This document shows positions 38,305-47,214 of a DNA stretch of 64,000 nt, one piece after another (the stretch's first letter is position 1; every line of letters starts with the position of its first letter). Below the pieces are notes generated by a model. The model did no database searches. It was given only the letters and a program-made list of their open reading frames with translations, and was not told the DNA's origin. Origin of the DNA: Nocardia cyriacigeorgica (GTDB taxonomy: Bacteria > Actinomycetota > Actinomycetes > Mycobacteriales > Mycobacteriaceae); the NCBI RefSeq assembly GCF_029868385.1, contig NZ_JARWNX010000020.1, positions 1 to 64,000 of the forward strand, in the 5' to 3' direction. Made by a program: the position numbers and the translations under genes.

Positions 38305-39528
38305 ATGACATCGACACTGCCTCCGGGATTCGATTTCACCGATCCCGCACTGTGGGCCGAACGCAGTCCGGTCGAGGAGTTCGCGCTCCTGCGCCGGACC
38401 GCGCCGGTGTGGTGGAACGCCCAATCCGACGACACCTCCGGCGGTTTCCGCGACGGCGGCTTCTGGGTGGTCAGCAAACTATCCGATATCAAGGAGATCT
38501 CCCGGCATCCCGAGCTGTTCTCCTCACAGGAGAAAGGCGCCATCATCCGGTTGCCCGGTGACATCACCCCGGAACAGATGTCGGTGACCGGCGCGCTGCT
38601 GGTGAACATGGACCCGCCGAAACATTCCAAGATCCGCCGGATCATCTCCAAAGGATTCACCCCGCGCGCGGTGGAAGGTCTGCGAGCCGCGCTGACCGAA
38701 CGCGCCGCGAAGATCGTGCACGAGGCCAAGAAATCCGGCGGCGGCGATTTCGTCACCCAGGTCGCGTGTGAGCTGCCTTTGCAGGCGATCGCCGAACTGC
38801 TCGGCGTACCGCAGCAGGACCGGCGCAAACTCTTCGACTGGTCGAACCAGATGCTCAACTACGACGATCCCGAATACGGCGATGCCACCATGGCCTCGGC
38901 GGAGATCCTCGGCTACGCCTGGAATATGGCCGAGCAGCGCCGGGCGAACCCGGTCGACGATATCGTCACCCAGCTGGTCGACGCCGATATCGACGGGGAA
39001 GGGCTCGGCTCCGACGAATTCGGATTCTTCGTCATCCTGCTGGCCGTCGCGGGCAACGAAACCACCCGCAATGCCATCACCCACGGTATGAAGGCGTTCG
39101 TGGACAACCCGGACCAATGGGAGCTGTACCAGCAACAGCGTCCACGCACCGCACCCGATGAGATCGTGCGCTGGGCGACTCCGGTGACCGCCTTCCAACG
39201 CACCGCCACCGAAGACCTCACCCTGGGTGGACAGCATATAACCAAAGGTCAGCGGCTCGGGCTGTTCTACAGTTCGGCCAATTTCGACGATGAGGGTTTC
39301 ACCGACCCGTTCACCTTCGACATCCTGCGCGATCCCAATCCGCACGTCGGCTTCGGCGGTACCGGCGCCCACTATTGCGTCGGGGCCAACCTGGCCAAAC
39401 TGGAAATCGACCTGATGTTCAATGCCATCGCCGACGCGATGCCCGGCCTGCGATCGCTGGCCGATCCGGTACGGTTGCGCTCGGGGTGGATCAACGGAAT
39501 CAAGAATTGGCAGGTGCGATACGAGTGA
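38305..39528 (+). CDS. Cytochrome P450, CYP125-like
   Basis: 407 aa from ATG 38305 (AGAAAGGA upstream). Strong similarity to CYP125, the steroid C26/C27 mono-oxygenase: LPPGFDFTDPALWAERSPV, APVWWNAQ, DGGFWVVSKLSD, LNMDPPKHSKIRR, GFTPRAVEGL, CELPLQAIAELLGVPQ, EIVRWATPVTAFQRTA, and heme loop GGTGAHYCVGANLAK (Cys about 358). Prediction: oxidation of a sterol side-chain terminal methyl to alcohol, aldehyde and acid. It is a paralogue in an unusual location, without the KstR-regulated cholesterol genes normally around cyp125. Confidence 0.85.
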   Translation: MTSTLPPGFDFTDPALWAERSPVEEFALLRRTAPVWWNAQSDDTSGGFRDGGFWVVSKLSDIKEISRHPELFSSQEKGAIIRLPGDITPEQMSVTGALLVNMDPPKHSKIRRIISKGFTPRAVEGLRAALTERAAKIVHEAKKSGGGDFVTQVACELPLQAIAELLGVPQQDRRKLFDWSNQMLNYDDPEYGDATMASAEILGYAWNMAEQRRANPVDDIVTQLVDADIDGEGLGSDEFGFFVILLAVAGNETTRNAITHGMKAFVDNPDQWELYQQQRPRTAPDEIVRWATPVTAFQRTATEDLTLGGQHITKGQRLGLFYSSANFDDEGFTDPFTFDILRDPNPHVGFGGTGAHYCVGANLAKLEIDLMFNAIADAMPGLRSLADPVRLRSGWINGIKNWQVRYE

Positions 39529-40010
39529 ACGTTCGAGACATTCCGGTGCGCACGCTGTCCGGTGAGCAGTCCACGCTCGCCGGACTGGTCGGGGACCGGG
39601 TCGTGCTGCTGGTGAACGTGGCCTCCAAATGCGGTTTGACCCCGCAATATTCGGGCCTGGTCGAACTACAGAAGAGCTACGGTGAGCGCGGATTCAGCGT
39701 CGTCGGTGTGCCGTGCAATCAGTTCATGGGCCAGGAGCCGGGTACCGCGGAGGAGATCCATCAGTTCTGCTCGATGACCTACGGCGTGGATTTTCCGCTG
39801 CTGGACAAGACCGACGTCAACGGTGCCGACCGGCACCCGCTCTACCAGAACCTGGTCGACACCGCCGACGCCGAGGGTGCGGCGGGCGATATCCAGTGGA
39901 ACTTCGAGAAGTTCCTGATCGGCCGCGACGGTGCGGTGGCCGGCCGGTTCCGGCCACGCACCACCCCGGACGACGCGGCCTTGGTCGCCGCCGTCGAAGC
40001 GCTGCTCTGA
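39525..40010 (+). CDS. Glutathione peroxidase-family thiol peroxidase
   Basis: 161 aa, GTG start overlapping the P450 stop (GTGA). Peroxidatic Cys in NVASKCGLTPQ (about 35), Gln in PCNQFMGQEPG (about 70), and Trp in WNFEKFLI (about 125) form the GPX tetrad. Cys instead of selenocysteine, and lack of glutathione in these bacteria, point to thioredoxin- or mycoredoxin-dependent reduction of lipid hydroperoxides. Its translational coupling to a CYP125-like gene suggests removal of sterol peroxides or P450-derived peroxide. Terminator follows. Confidence 0.87.
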   Translation: MNVRDIPVRTLSGEQSTLAGLVGDRVVLLVNVASKCGLTPQYSGLVELQKSYGERGFSVVGVPCNQFMGQEPGTAEEIHQFCSMTYGVDFPLLDKTDVNGADRHPLYQNLVDTADAEGAAGDIQWNFEKFLIGRDGAVAGRFRPRTTPDDAALVAAVEALL

Positions 40011-40019
40011 CACTGCGCC

Positions 40020-40052
40020 GCATGGGGGCCACTCATCGAGCGGCCCCCATGC
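40020..40052. terminator. Bidirectional terminator between GPX and cyp51
   Basis: Perfect 11-bp inverted repeat GCATGGGGGCC (40020-40030) and GGCCCCCATGC (40042-40052), loop 11 nt, exactly between two convergent genes. Confidence 0.78.
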
Positions 40053-40053
40053 C

Positions 40054-41406
40054 TCATCGCTGACGCCTGCGGTAACGCACCGTGCACGGCTGCTGCATCT
40101 GCACCACCATTTTGCTGTGGTCGTTGCGGTAATCCTGCGACGGCTGTGCCATCTCGAATTCCCAATCCCGCAGCAGGATCGAGAAGATCGCTTTCAACTG
40201 CATCAGCGCGAAGGCGGCGCCCACACAGCGGTGGCGCCCGGCGCCGAACGGAATCCAGGTCCAGCGGTTGATGATGTCTTCCTGGTTCGGATCGATATAG
40301 CGGCCGGGATCGAAGGTATCCGGGTCCGGGAAATCCTCGGCGATCCGATTGGAAACGGCGGGCGTCGCGGCGACCATATCGCCGGGTTCGATCCGGCTAC
40401 CGCACACATCGAATTCATCGCGCGCCACCCGCATCAGGATGATCAGCGGCGGATGCAGGCGCAGCGTCTCCTTCAGCACCGCCTCGAGCTGCGGAATCCG
40501 GCGCAACGCACCGAAACTGATATCGGAGCCGTCGCTGTAGAGTTCGTCCAGCTCGGCCACCACCTTGTGTAGTTGCTCCGGATGACGCAGCAATTCGATG
40601 ACGCTCCACGCCGCGGTGCCCGAGGTGGTGTGATGTCCGGCGAACATCATCGAGATGAAGATGCCGGTGATCTCGCTGGCACTGAATCGCGGTTCGCCGT
40701 TATCGCCGGGCACCGAGACCAGCACATCGAGCATGTCGCGATCGGCGGAACCAGCGGGCGGATTCGCCGCGCGGGTGTCCATGATCTGCTGCACCAGCGC
40801 CACCAGCTCACTGCGGGCGGCATCACGACGGCGGAAACTCTCGATCGGCGCGTACGGATCGACATAGGCGAGGGCATCGGTGCCGCGCTCGAGATCGTGG
40901 TACAGCCGGGCGAAACGGCCGTCGAGCTGGTTGCGGAACTTCACCCCGATCAGACAGGCCGATGAGGTGTAGATGGTCAGCTCGGCGAAGAAATCGAGCA
41001 GATCTATGTCCCCCGAATCGCCCCAGTTCGCCACCATCCGGTCGACCTCGGCGGCGATGGTCGCGGCGTGCCCGCGCATCTGATCGCCGCGTAATGCCTG
41101 ATTGTGCAGCATTTCTTTGCGGCGTTCGGGGCTGGCGTCGAAGACCACACCGTCACCGAAGATCGGTGTCATGAACGGATAGGCCGCGCCCTGATCCAGA
41201 TCCTCGTCACCGGCGCGGAAGAAGAACTCGTTGGCTTCGGCGCCGGTCAGCAGGATCACCCGCCTGCCAGCGAGTTCGAAGGCGCCGACATCGCCGCATT
41301 CGGCCCTGACCCGCCGCATCAGCGCGATCGGGTCGACCCGGAACTCGTCGAGATGGCCGTGTTCGGAGTCGCCGCCGGAGACTCGTCGCGGCTGCACCAG
41401 AGTCAT
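40054..41406 (-). CDS. cyp51: Sterol 14-alpha-demethylase CYP51
   Basis: 450 aa from ATG 41406 with GGGAGG seven bases upstream; the frame to 41427 adds residues in the operator. Close to M. tuberculosis CYP51 along its length: RVSGGDSEHGHLDEFR, ANEFFFRAG, AYPFMTPIFG, VVFDASPERRKEMLHN, LLDFFAELTIYTSSACLIG, I-helix MMFAGHHTTSG, ETLRLHPPLIILMR and heme loop FGAGRHRCVGAAFA (Cys about 394). It oxidises the 14-alpha-methyl of lanosterol-type sterols in three steps. Transcribed alone, divergent from the MCE gene. The operator dyad is 20-56 bp upstream of its start. Confidence 0.95.
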   Translation of the reverse strand: MTLVQPRRVSGGDSEHGHLDEFRVDPIALMRRVRAECGDVGAFELAGRRVILLTGAEANEFFFRAGDEDLDQGAAYPFMTPIFGDGVVFDASPERRKEMLHNQALRGDQMRGHAATIAAEVDRMVANWGDSGDIDLLDFFAELTIYTSSACLIGVKFRNQLDGRFARLYHDLERGTDALAYVDPYAPIESFRRRDAARSELVALVQQIMDTRAANPPAGSADRDMLDVLVSVPGDNGEPRFSASEITGIFISMMFAGHHTTSGTAAWSVIELLRHPEQLHKVVAELDELYSDGSDISFGALRRIPQLEAVLKETLRLHPPLIILMRVARDEFDVCGSRIEPGDMVAATPAVSNRIAEDFPDPDTFDPGRYIDPNQEDIINRWTWIPFGAGRHRCVGAAFALMQLKAIFSILLRDWEFEMAQPSQDYRNDHSKMVVQMQQPCTVRYRRRQR

Positions 41407-41425
41407 CGAAAACCTCCCGGTGATC

Positions 41426-41462
41426 ACTGTCCAGACATATGATGGACACGTGTCTGGACAGT
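41426..41462. promoter_or_regulatory. Double operator between cyp51 and mce gene
   Basis: Perfect 12-bp inverted repeat ACTGTCCAGACA (41426-41437) and TGTCTGGACAGT (41451-41462), spacer 13. The right half extends on the minus strand to TCCAGACACGTGTCC (41444-41458), one base from the tetR and cyp123 sites. Positioned to control both divergent genes. Confidence 0.75.
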
Positions 41463-41556
41463 ACTACGACACAACTGGGCCGAGCAAGCGATCGGTGCTC
41501 GTGCCCAATTCGCCAGACGGCAGTGCCGTACCGGTTCGTCGGTAAGCGGGTGAGCG

Positions 41557-42780
41557 GTGGAATCGAGACAACACACCGGGACCGAACAATTCGTGCTGCT
41601 GCGCGCGACATGGCGGCTGCTGCGATGGAAGATCGCCGGCGCCGCAATGATTCTCGGCCTCGTCGCGGTACTGGTGCTCACCTGGTCGATGTTCACCGGA
41701 CGGTTCGTGCCGACGGCGACGGTGACCGTCGAGACAGCGCGTAGCGGGCTGGTACTCGATCCGGAGGCCGCGGTGCGCTTCCGCGGCGCGGAAATCGGGC
41801 GGGTCGGCGGTATCGAACGGGTGGGGCAGCGGGTGCGGCTGCGGTTGGATCTCGATCCGGATCTGCTCGCGCTGGTACCGGCGAACGTGCGTATCGATAT
41901 TCGCTCGACCACGGTGTTCGGCGCCAAATACGTCGACTTCGTTGCGCCAGCGCGGCCGGTGGCCGAGCCGCTGCGGCCGGGAGCGGTGGTGCGCGCGGAA
42001 TCGGTGACCGTCGAGTTCGATACGCTGTTCCAGCGGCTCACCGATGTACTGGCGCAGATCGACCCCGCTCGGCTCAACGCCACTCTCACCGCGATCGGGA
42101 CCGCACTGCACGGTCGCGGTGCGACCCTGGGCGATCTATTGACCCGTGCCGACGGCTATCTGCGCGAGATCAACCCGCATCTGCCCGCACTGCGCCACGA
42201 TATGGCGAGCACGGCAGCGGTGACCGGGATCTACGCCGAGACCGCGCCCGATCTGCTGCGCACCCTCGGCAATGCCACGGTGACCAGCGCGACCGTCGCT
42301 GAGCAGGCCATCGATATGGATGCACTGCTGCTCGATCTGATCGGTATGGCCGATACCTCCGGTGCCGTGCTCGGTGAGAACGAGCAGCCGTTGGTGGCGG
42401 GGCTCGAGCTGCTGGCGCCCACCGCGGAGCTGCTGTTCGAGTACCGCCCCGTGCTCGAGTGCGTGATCGTCGGCCTGGTCCGCGCACTGCCGTTGGCCGA
42501 AGCCATGATCGGCGGTCGGCAGCCGGGCGCCATCTTCAATGCGAGTTTCATGTACGGCGGTGAGGCGTACAAATATCCGGAGGACGCCCCGAAGGTCAAT
42601 GCGACGGGCGGGCCGCGGTGCGATGGGGTGCTGGACCGGGTGCCGGGATCGCACGCGCCGTACGTGGTGACCGATACCGCCGAATCCGATCCCTACGCAC
42701 CCACCACGACGCTGCGCCTGAACGAGCCCACGGTATTCCAGGTGCTGTTCGCCGGGCTTCCCGGTCTCGCCCCGCGTTGA
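41557..42780 (+). CDS. Solitary MCE (MlaD-domain) protein
   Basis: 407 aa, GTG start. One membrane helix near the N-terminus (IAGAAMILGLVAVLVLTWSM, about 28-47), then an MCE/MlaD domain (about 55-135, with VRFRGAEIGRVGGIE and STTVFGAKYVDF) and a helical region to the end. MCE proteins form envelope hexamers that move sterols and lipids. A normal mce operon has two YrbE permeases and six MCE genes; here there is a single one, with no permease or ATPase nearby. It may join a hexamer encoded elsewhere. Divergent from cyp51 and under the same operator. Confidence 0.88.
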   Translation: MESRQHTGTEQFVLLRATWRLLRWKIAGAAMILGLVAVLVLTWSMFTGRFVPTATVTVETARSGLVLDPEAAVRFRGAEIGRVGGIERVGQRVRLRLDLDPDLLALVPANVRIDIRSTTVFGAKYVDFVAPARPVAEPLRPGAVVRAESVTVEFDTLFQRLTDVLAQIDPARLNATLTAIGTALHGRGATLGDLLTRADGYLREINPHLPALRHDMASTAAVTGIYAETAPDLLRTLGNATVTSATVAEQAIDMDALLLDLIGMADTSGAVLGENEQPLVAGLELLAPTAELLFEYRPVLECVIVGLVRALPLAEAMIGGRQPGAIFNASFMYGGEAYKYPEDAPKVNATGGPRCDGVLDRVPGSHAPYVVTDTAESDPYAPTTTLRLNEPTVFQVLFAGLPGLAPR

Positions 42781-42871
42781 GAGCCGCTCCGAGCCGAGAC
42801 CGGCGATCCGCCGAATCAGGTGTCTACCGAGGGCGTTCGGCACGGTGGCACCAGCGGTGACTCCGCGGTGG

Positions 42872-43801
42872 TCAGCGCGCCCGGATCACCCAGTCGAACG
42901 CCTCGGCCTCCGAGCGCGCACCCTGGGTGGTGCGTGAGCGATTGGGTTCGCCGAGTTCGGTGAGGATCTCGTCGGTGAGACCGACCAGCGCGGCCAGTGT
43001 GTCCGGGGTGAACCACTCCGGGCGGGTGGCGAAGAGCAGATCCTCGGTCGCGGTATTGCCGCTGGCGCCGGGCGCGAACGGGCAGCCGCCGAGACCACCG
43101 AGCGAGCCGTCCACCATGGTGGCGCCCGCACCGATCGCGGCCAGCGAATTGGCCACACCCATACCCCAGGTGTCGTGGCCGTGGAAGACGATGCGGCGCC
43201 GCGGGGTTCGCGCACGCACGGCCGAGACCAGTGCGGCGACCTCGGCCGGGTACGCCTGGCCGAGGGTGTCGGCCAATACGATGTCGGTGGCGCCTTCGGT
43301 GCGCGGGTCGGCCGCGATGGCCAGCACCCGCTCCGGATCGACCGGGCCGTCGAACGGACAGGTGAATGCCGTGGCCAAGCACAGTTGAATGGCGCCGCCC
43401 GCCTCCGCGGCGATCCGCACCGCATCCGGCATGGCGGCCACGCTGGCCTCGGTGTCGCGGCCGATATTGGCCCGATTGTGCGCATCCGACACCGAGAAGC
43501 AGTACTGGAAATTGCGCACCCCCGCGGCGGCGGCCTTCTCCACATGGCGGGGCGTGGCGACCCACAGCCAGCAGCGCTCGAGTTCCTCGGGGGTCAGTGC
43601 CGCGACCAGCTCCATGCTGTTGGCCATCGGCGGCACCAGATCCGGGCGTGCCATCGAACCGATCTCCAACGCGGGCACACCCAGTGCGAGCAGCCGGCGC
43701 ACCACATCGACCTTCTGCTCCACCGGCAGCGGCTTCCCGGTCAATTGCAGGCCGTCGCGCAGGGTCACATCGCGCAGCAGCGGTGCGGCGATCACAGCCA
43801 T
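42872..43801 (-). CDS. HMG-CoA lyase-like enzyme
   Basis: 309 aa from ATG 43801. TIM-barrel DRE metallolyase of the HMGL family: RDVTLRDGLQ (about 9-18), HGHDTWGMGVANS, and the signature GGLGGCPFAPGASGNTATED with catalytic Cys. HMG-CoA lyases split 3-hydroxy-3-methylglutaryl-CoA; in steroid side-chain pathways related enzymes are retro-aldol lyases. The start overlaps the 59-aa ORF by 10 nt. Last gene of the TauD-CaiB operon. Confidence 0.87.
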   Translation of the reverse strand: MAVIAAPLLRDVTLRDGLQLTGKPLPVEQKVDVVRRLLALGVPALEIGSMARPDLVPPMANSMELVAALTPEELERCWLWVATPRHVEKAAAAGVRNFQYCFSVSDAHNRANIGRDTEASVAAMPDAVRIAAEAGGAIQLCLATAFTCPFDGPVDPERVLAIAADPRTEGATDIVLADTLGQAYPAEVAALVSAVRARTPRRRIVFHGHDTWGMGVANSLAAIGAGATMVDGSLGGLGGCPFAPGASGNTATEDLLFATRPEWFTPDTLAALVGLTDEILTELGEPNRSRTTQGARSEAEAFDWVIRAR

Positions 43802-43971
43802 CGCGGTGCCCGTTTGTCCTGCGCCTGCGGCGGCACACACATGACCCCGCCGCACGGCTTCTCGTTCATCCCGGCCGGATTCGGATGCACGGTCGGACGA
43901 CGATGCTCCGGGGCGCGCAACTCCCAGCGGCCGCGCGCCGGTGGACGACGCGGAGTGCGCCGCCGCCTCAT
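43792..43971 (-). CDS. 59-aa Arg-rich protein coupled to neighbours
   Basis: ATG at 43971 overlaps the CoA-transferase stop (ATGA), and its TGA at 43792-43794 lies inside the start of the HMGL gene. It begins MRRRRTPRRPPARGRWELR, contains HPNPAGMNEKPCGGVMC with Cys-x4-Cys, and ends RAPRWL. It fills exactly the 167-bp space between two genes that otherwise overlap, which suggests it is a real translated gene. Basic N-terminus could bind RNA or an acidic partner. No family recognised. Alternative: the HMGL gene starts further upstream in a different frame, but the upstream extension of that frame has no conserved HMGL sequence. Confidence 0.5.
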   Translation of the reverse strand: MRRRRTPRRPPARGRWELRAPEHRRPTVHPNPAGMNEKPCGGVMCVPPQAQDKRAPRWL

Positions 43972-45200
43972 GACGCCGCCCCTTGCGTCCGCGCACCGGT
44001 GAGCGCATCGATCTCGGCCGCGCTCATACCGAGCACCTCCGTCAGCACCTGTCTGGTGTGTGCGCCCAGATCGGGACCCACCGAACGGATCGGCAACGAG
44101 CGGTCGCCGATGACGGGAACGATGCCGGTGAAGCCCACCTGTTTCGGCTCGGGTTCACCGACGTCCACCGGAAAGTGCTGGATCATATCGCGCGCCGCGT
44201 ACTGCGGGTCGGCGACGATATCGGCGGCGGTGTAGATCGGTCCGCAGGGGATGGCGGCGTCCTCCAGAATGCGCAGTGCCTCGTCACGGGTATGGCGGAT
44301 GGTCCACTCGCCGATGGCGGCGTCGAGGCGGTCCCGGTGGCGCCAGCGGCCCGCGTTGTCCTGTAGTTCGGGGTCCGCGGCCAGGTCGGTGCGATCGATC
44401 ACAGCCATATACCGCTGGAAGATGGCGTCACCGTTACCGCCGATGATGATGCTTGCCCCATCCGAACACGGATAGGCATTGCTCGGTGCGATGCCCTCCA
44501 TCCGGCCGCCGACCCGTTCGCGGTTGATGCCGTAGGCGAGATAGTCCGGGACCAGCGATTCCATGACCGACAGAATCGCCTCGTTGAGCGCCACATCGAT
44601 GATCCGCTGCTCCAGCGGCACCGCGGTGCTGCTGCGCTCACGCTGGAACAACGCCATCACCGTGCCGAACGCGGCGTAGATGCCCGCGATGGAATCACCG
44701 ATCGACACACCGACCCGCACCGGTGGACGATCCGGGTCGCCGACCAGTTCACGCAGCCCGCCCACCGCCTCGGCCACCGCGGCGAAACCGGGGCGTGCGG
44801 CCAGCGGCCCGGTCTGGCCGTAGGCGGAGATGCGGGTGATCACCAGATTCGGATTGGCCGCTTCGAGGACCTCGGGGCCGAGGCCCCATTTCTCTAGCAT
44901 GCCGGGCCGGAAATTCTCCAGCAGCACATCGCAGTGCCGGAGCAGATCGAGCACCACCGCGCGTCCGGCCTCGGTGCGCAGATCGAGGGTGATCGACTTC
45001 TTGTTGCGATTGATGGTGCGGTAGAGCATCGAGGTATCGCCGCCGTACAGACGCCAGTTGCGTAGTTCGTCTCCGGTTCCGGGGCGTTCGACCTTGATCA
45101 CCTCGGCACCGAAATCGCCGAGGATTCGTCCGGCGGTCGGAGCGGCCACATAATTCCCGAGTTCCAGGACGCGCACACCGTCCAGGGGCCTGATACTCAT
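43968..45200 (-). CDS. CaiB/BaiF family CoA-transferase
   Basis: 410 aa from ATG 45200. Family III CoA transferase: MSIRPLDGVRVLELGNYVAAP, ADFG-like GDFGAEVIKVE, RNKKSITLDL, ENFRPGMLEKWGLG, ISAYGQTGP, and catalytic Asp likely in VSIGDSIAGIY (about 170). It interlocks two chains and moves CoA between acids. In this operon it would activate a sterol-derived acid or transfer CoA among methyl-branched dicarboxylates before the HMGL-like lyase. No clear RBS upstream. Confidence 0.9.
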   Translation of the reverse strand: MSIRPLDGVRVLELGNYVAAPTAGRILGDFGAEVIKVERPGTGDELRNWRLYGGDTSMLYRTINRNKKSITLDLRTEAGRAVVLDLLRHCDVLLENFRPGMLEKWGLGPEVLEAANPNLVITRISAYGQTGPLAARPGFAAVAEAVGGLRELVGDPDRPPVRVGVSIGDSIAGIYAAFGTVMALFQRERSSTAVPLEQRIIDVALNEAILSVMESLVPDYLAYGINRERVGGRMEGIAPSNAYPCSDGASIIIGGNGDAIFQRYMAVIDRTDLAADPELQDNAGRWRHRDRLDAAIGEWTIRHTRDEALRILEDAAIPCGPIYTAADIVADPQYAARDMIQHFPVDVGEPEPKQVGFTGIVPVIGDRSLPIRSVGPDLGAHTRQVLTEVLGMSAAEIDALTGARTQGAAS

Positions 45201-45279
45201 GGTCAACAGTGTGAACCATCGGTGTGCCCGCCCGGCGTTCGCCTCCGCCGGGCGGGCAGGTGGGGTCCGACCCGACCGG

Positions 45280-46218
45280 TCAGGCAGCGACGGCCCGCGG
45301 TACGTCGATGATCGAGTAGTGCTCGGCGTCGCCGGTGCGCACGGTGCTGAGGGAGCCGTCGACGCCGACCGGGATATCACCGGCGAGGGTGATCCTGGTC
45401 AGCCTGCGCGGCTGGTCGTCGTAATCGTCGATGGCGTAGTGCTGGGTGGCGCGGTTGTCCCAGATCGCCACGTCACCATCGGACCAGTTCCAGCGCACGG
45501 TGTGCTCGAGTTTGGTGACCCGGTCCTGGAACAGTCGGAACAACGCCTGCGATTCGGTCGAGGACAGGCCGACGAAGTTCTTGACGAAATGGCCGAGCAG
45601 TAGCGCCCGCTCACCGGTCTCCGGGTGCACCCGGACCACCGGATGTTCCGTCTCGTACAGCGTCGACTCGAACTCGGCGCGGTACTCGCGCTGATGATCG
45701 GTGGGCTCGGTCCCGGTGCGGGTGGCGTAGTCGTAGGCGTTGGTGTGCACCGCACGCAGATTCTCGGCCAGCAGTTTGAGCGGATCGGGCAGCGAATCGT
45801 AGGCGGCGACGGTCGAGGCCCAGGTGGTGGAACCGCCGTAGGTCGGCAGATGCACAGCGCGCAGGATCGAGGCCTTCGGAATCCGGTCGACGAAGGTGAC
45901 ATCGGTGTGCCAGCTGTTGGCGCGGCCGCGTTCGGAATCGATGGCCAGCGACTTGACGCCCTGCGAGGTGACGGTCGGATGCGGGGTGGTCGGGCTACCG
46001 AGTAGCTGCGCGAACTCGTGCTGGCCGTCCTCGTCGAGATGCTGCTGGCCGCGGAAGAAGATCACCTTGTGCTCGAGCAGCGCCCGGTTGATGGTGGCGA
46101 CGGTAGCGGCGTCCAGGTCGGCGCCGAGCCGGACGCCGTCGATCCTGGCACCGATACGGGAACCGAGCTTGACCACCGAGACGGTGGCGGAGGCGGGGGT
46201 GGCGTTGTCGACGGTCAT
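45280..46218 (-). CDS. TauD/TfdA-type dioxygenase, alkylsulfatase-like
   Basis: 312 aa, AAGGTGA before ATG. Fe(II)/2-oxoglutarate dioxygenase, very like M. tuberculosis Rv3406, which cleaves alkyl sulfates by hydroxylation. Iron ligands: HTD in [10 protein letters not shown] (about 104-106) and distal His in [12 protein letters not shown] (about 258), with the 2-oxoglutarate Arg in RRLTRITL. First gene of an operon with CaiB-type transferase, the 59-aa protein and HMGL-like lyase. It might release sulfate from sterol sulfates, or hydroxylate another CoA-free acid (inference). Confidence 0.88.
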   Translation of the reverse strand: MTVDNATPASATVSVVKLGSRIGARIDGVRLGADLDAATVATINRALLEHKVIFFRGQQHLDEDGQHEFAQLLGSPTTPHPTVTSQGVKSLAIDSERGRANSWHTDVTFVDRIPKASILRAVHLPTYGGSTTWASTVAAYDSLPDPLKLLAENLRAVHTNAYDYATRTGTEPTDHQREYRAEFESTLYETEHPVVRVHPETGERALLLGHFVKNFVGLSSTESQALFRLFQDRVTKLEHTVRWNWSDGDVAIWDNRATQHYAIDDYDDQPRRLTRITLAGDIPVGVDGSLSTVRTGDAEHYSIIDVPRAVAA

Positions 46219-46334
46219 GGATCACCTTCGCGGGGAGAGCGGATGTTGATGTGATGAGCACACCACCGGGCCGCCGCCGTCGACAGGTTTACGGTCGGCC
46301 TGATCCCAACGCGATCACCACGACCCGCCCCGGA

Positions 46335-47105
46335 TCAGCCCACGTGTTCGCGCAGATAGGCCATATCGTCGGCCACCCCTTCGGCCGGGGTCTCCAAGAT
46401 CACCGGAGCCTCGGCGGTGCGGCACACCTCGGCCAGCAGCTGCGGATCGATGGTGCCGTCGGCGAAATTGGCGTGCCGGTCGGCGCCGGAATCGAACTCG
46501 TCGCGTGAGGAATTCAGATGCACCAGATCGATGCGGCCGGTGATCGCGCGAATCCGTTCGACCACACCGACCAGATCCTCACCACCGGCCCAGGCATGGC
46601 AGGTGTCGAGGCAGAAACCCGCACCGAAATCGCCCACCGCGTCCCAGAGCCGGGCGATGGCATCGAAATGCCGTGCCATGGCGTGGTTTCCGCCGGCGGT
46701 GTTCTCGATCAGGATCGGCACGGCGAACCCGCCCTTGTCCTGCTGGCGTTCGAACAGCTTGCGCCAGTTGACGATCCCGGCCTCGCGCTCGTCGTCGGAT
46801 CGGACGTGACCGCCGTGCACCACGAGACCGAAGGCGCCGATATCGGCGGCGGCCTTCGCCTGCTGGGCGACCGCGTTGCGCGAGGGCATGCGCAGCCGAT
46901 TGTTCAGACTGGCCACATTGATCTGATAGGAGGAGTGCACGACGACATCGATCGGGCTGGCCAGGATCTGCTCGGCCCGCGGATGCGGTTGTGGTTTGTC
47001 CCAGCTCTGCGGGTCGACGACGAACAGCTGGATGAGATCGGCGCCGAGTTTCTCACCCCAGCCGATCGGATCGCTGTCGAGCCGGACATGTGCTCCAATG
47101 CGCAT
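46335..47105 (-). CDS. nfo: Endonuclease IV (AP endonuclease)
   Basis: 256 aa from ATG 47105. Base-excision-repair enzyme, cleaving 5' of abasic sites. TIM barrel with three zinc sites: MRIGAHVR, VVHSSYQINVAS, LVVHGGH, PILIENTAGG, FCLDTCHAWAGG, LVHLNSSRDEFDSGADRHANF, and VILETPAEG. Length is typical of the actinobacterial form (Rv0670). Stop is 116 bp from the TauD start, and the region 46219-46334 shows only promoter-type sequence. Confidence 0.95.
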   Translation of the reverse strand: MRIGAHVRLDSDPIGWGEKLGADLIQLFVVDPQSWDKPQPHPRAEQILASPIDVVVHSSYQINVASLNNRLRMPSRNAVAQQAKAAADIGAFGLVVHGGHVRSDDEREAGIVNWRKLFERQQDKGGFAVPILIENTAGGNHAMARHFDAIARLWDAVGDFGAGFCLDTCHAWAGGEDLVGVVERIRAITGRIDLVHLNSSRDEFDSGADRHANFADGTIDPQLLAEVCRTAEAPVILETPAEGVADDMAYLREHVG

Positions 47106-47214
47106 GCAGTCACCATAACGACCGCCACCGACAGCTTTGGGGTGTTGCACCCGGGCGGGTCGGGGATATTACATCGGTAGGATTGAATTCGACCCGAAGA
47201 GGGGGGTGTGCACG

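Noticed and set aside
42781..42871. Terminator between MCE and HMGL genes
   Set aside because: No inverted repeat of useful length in the convergent gap.
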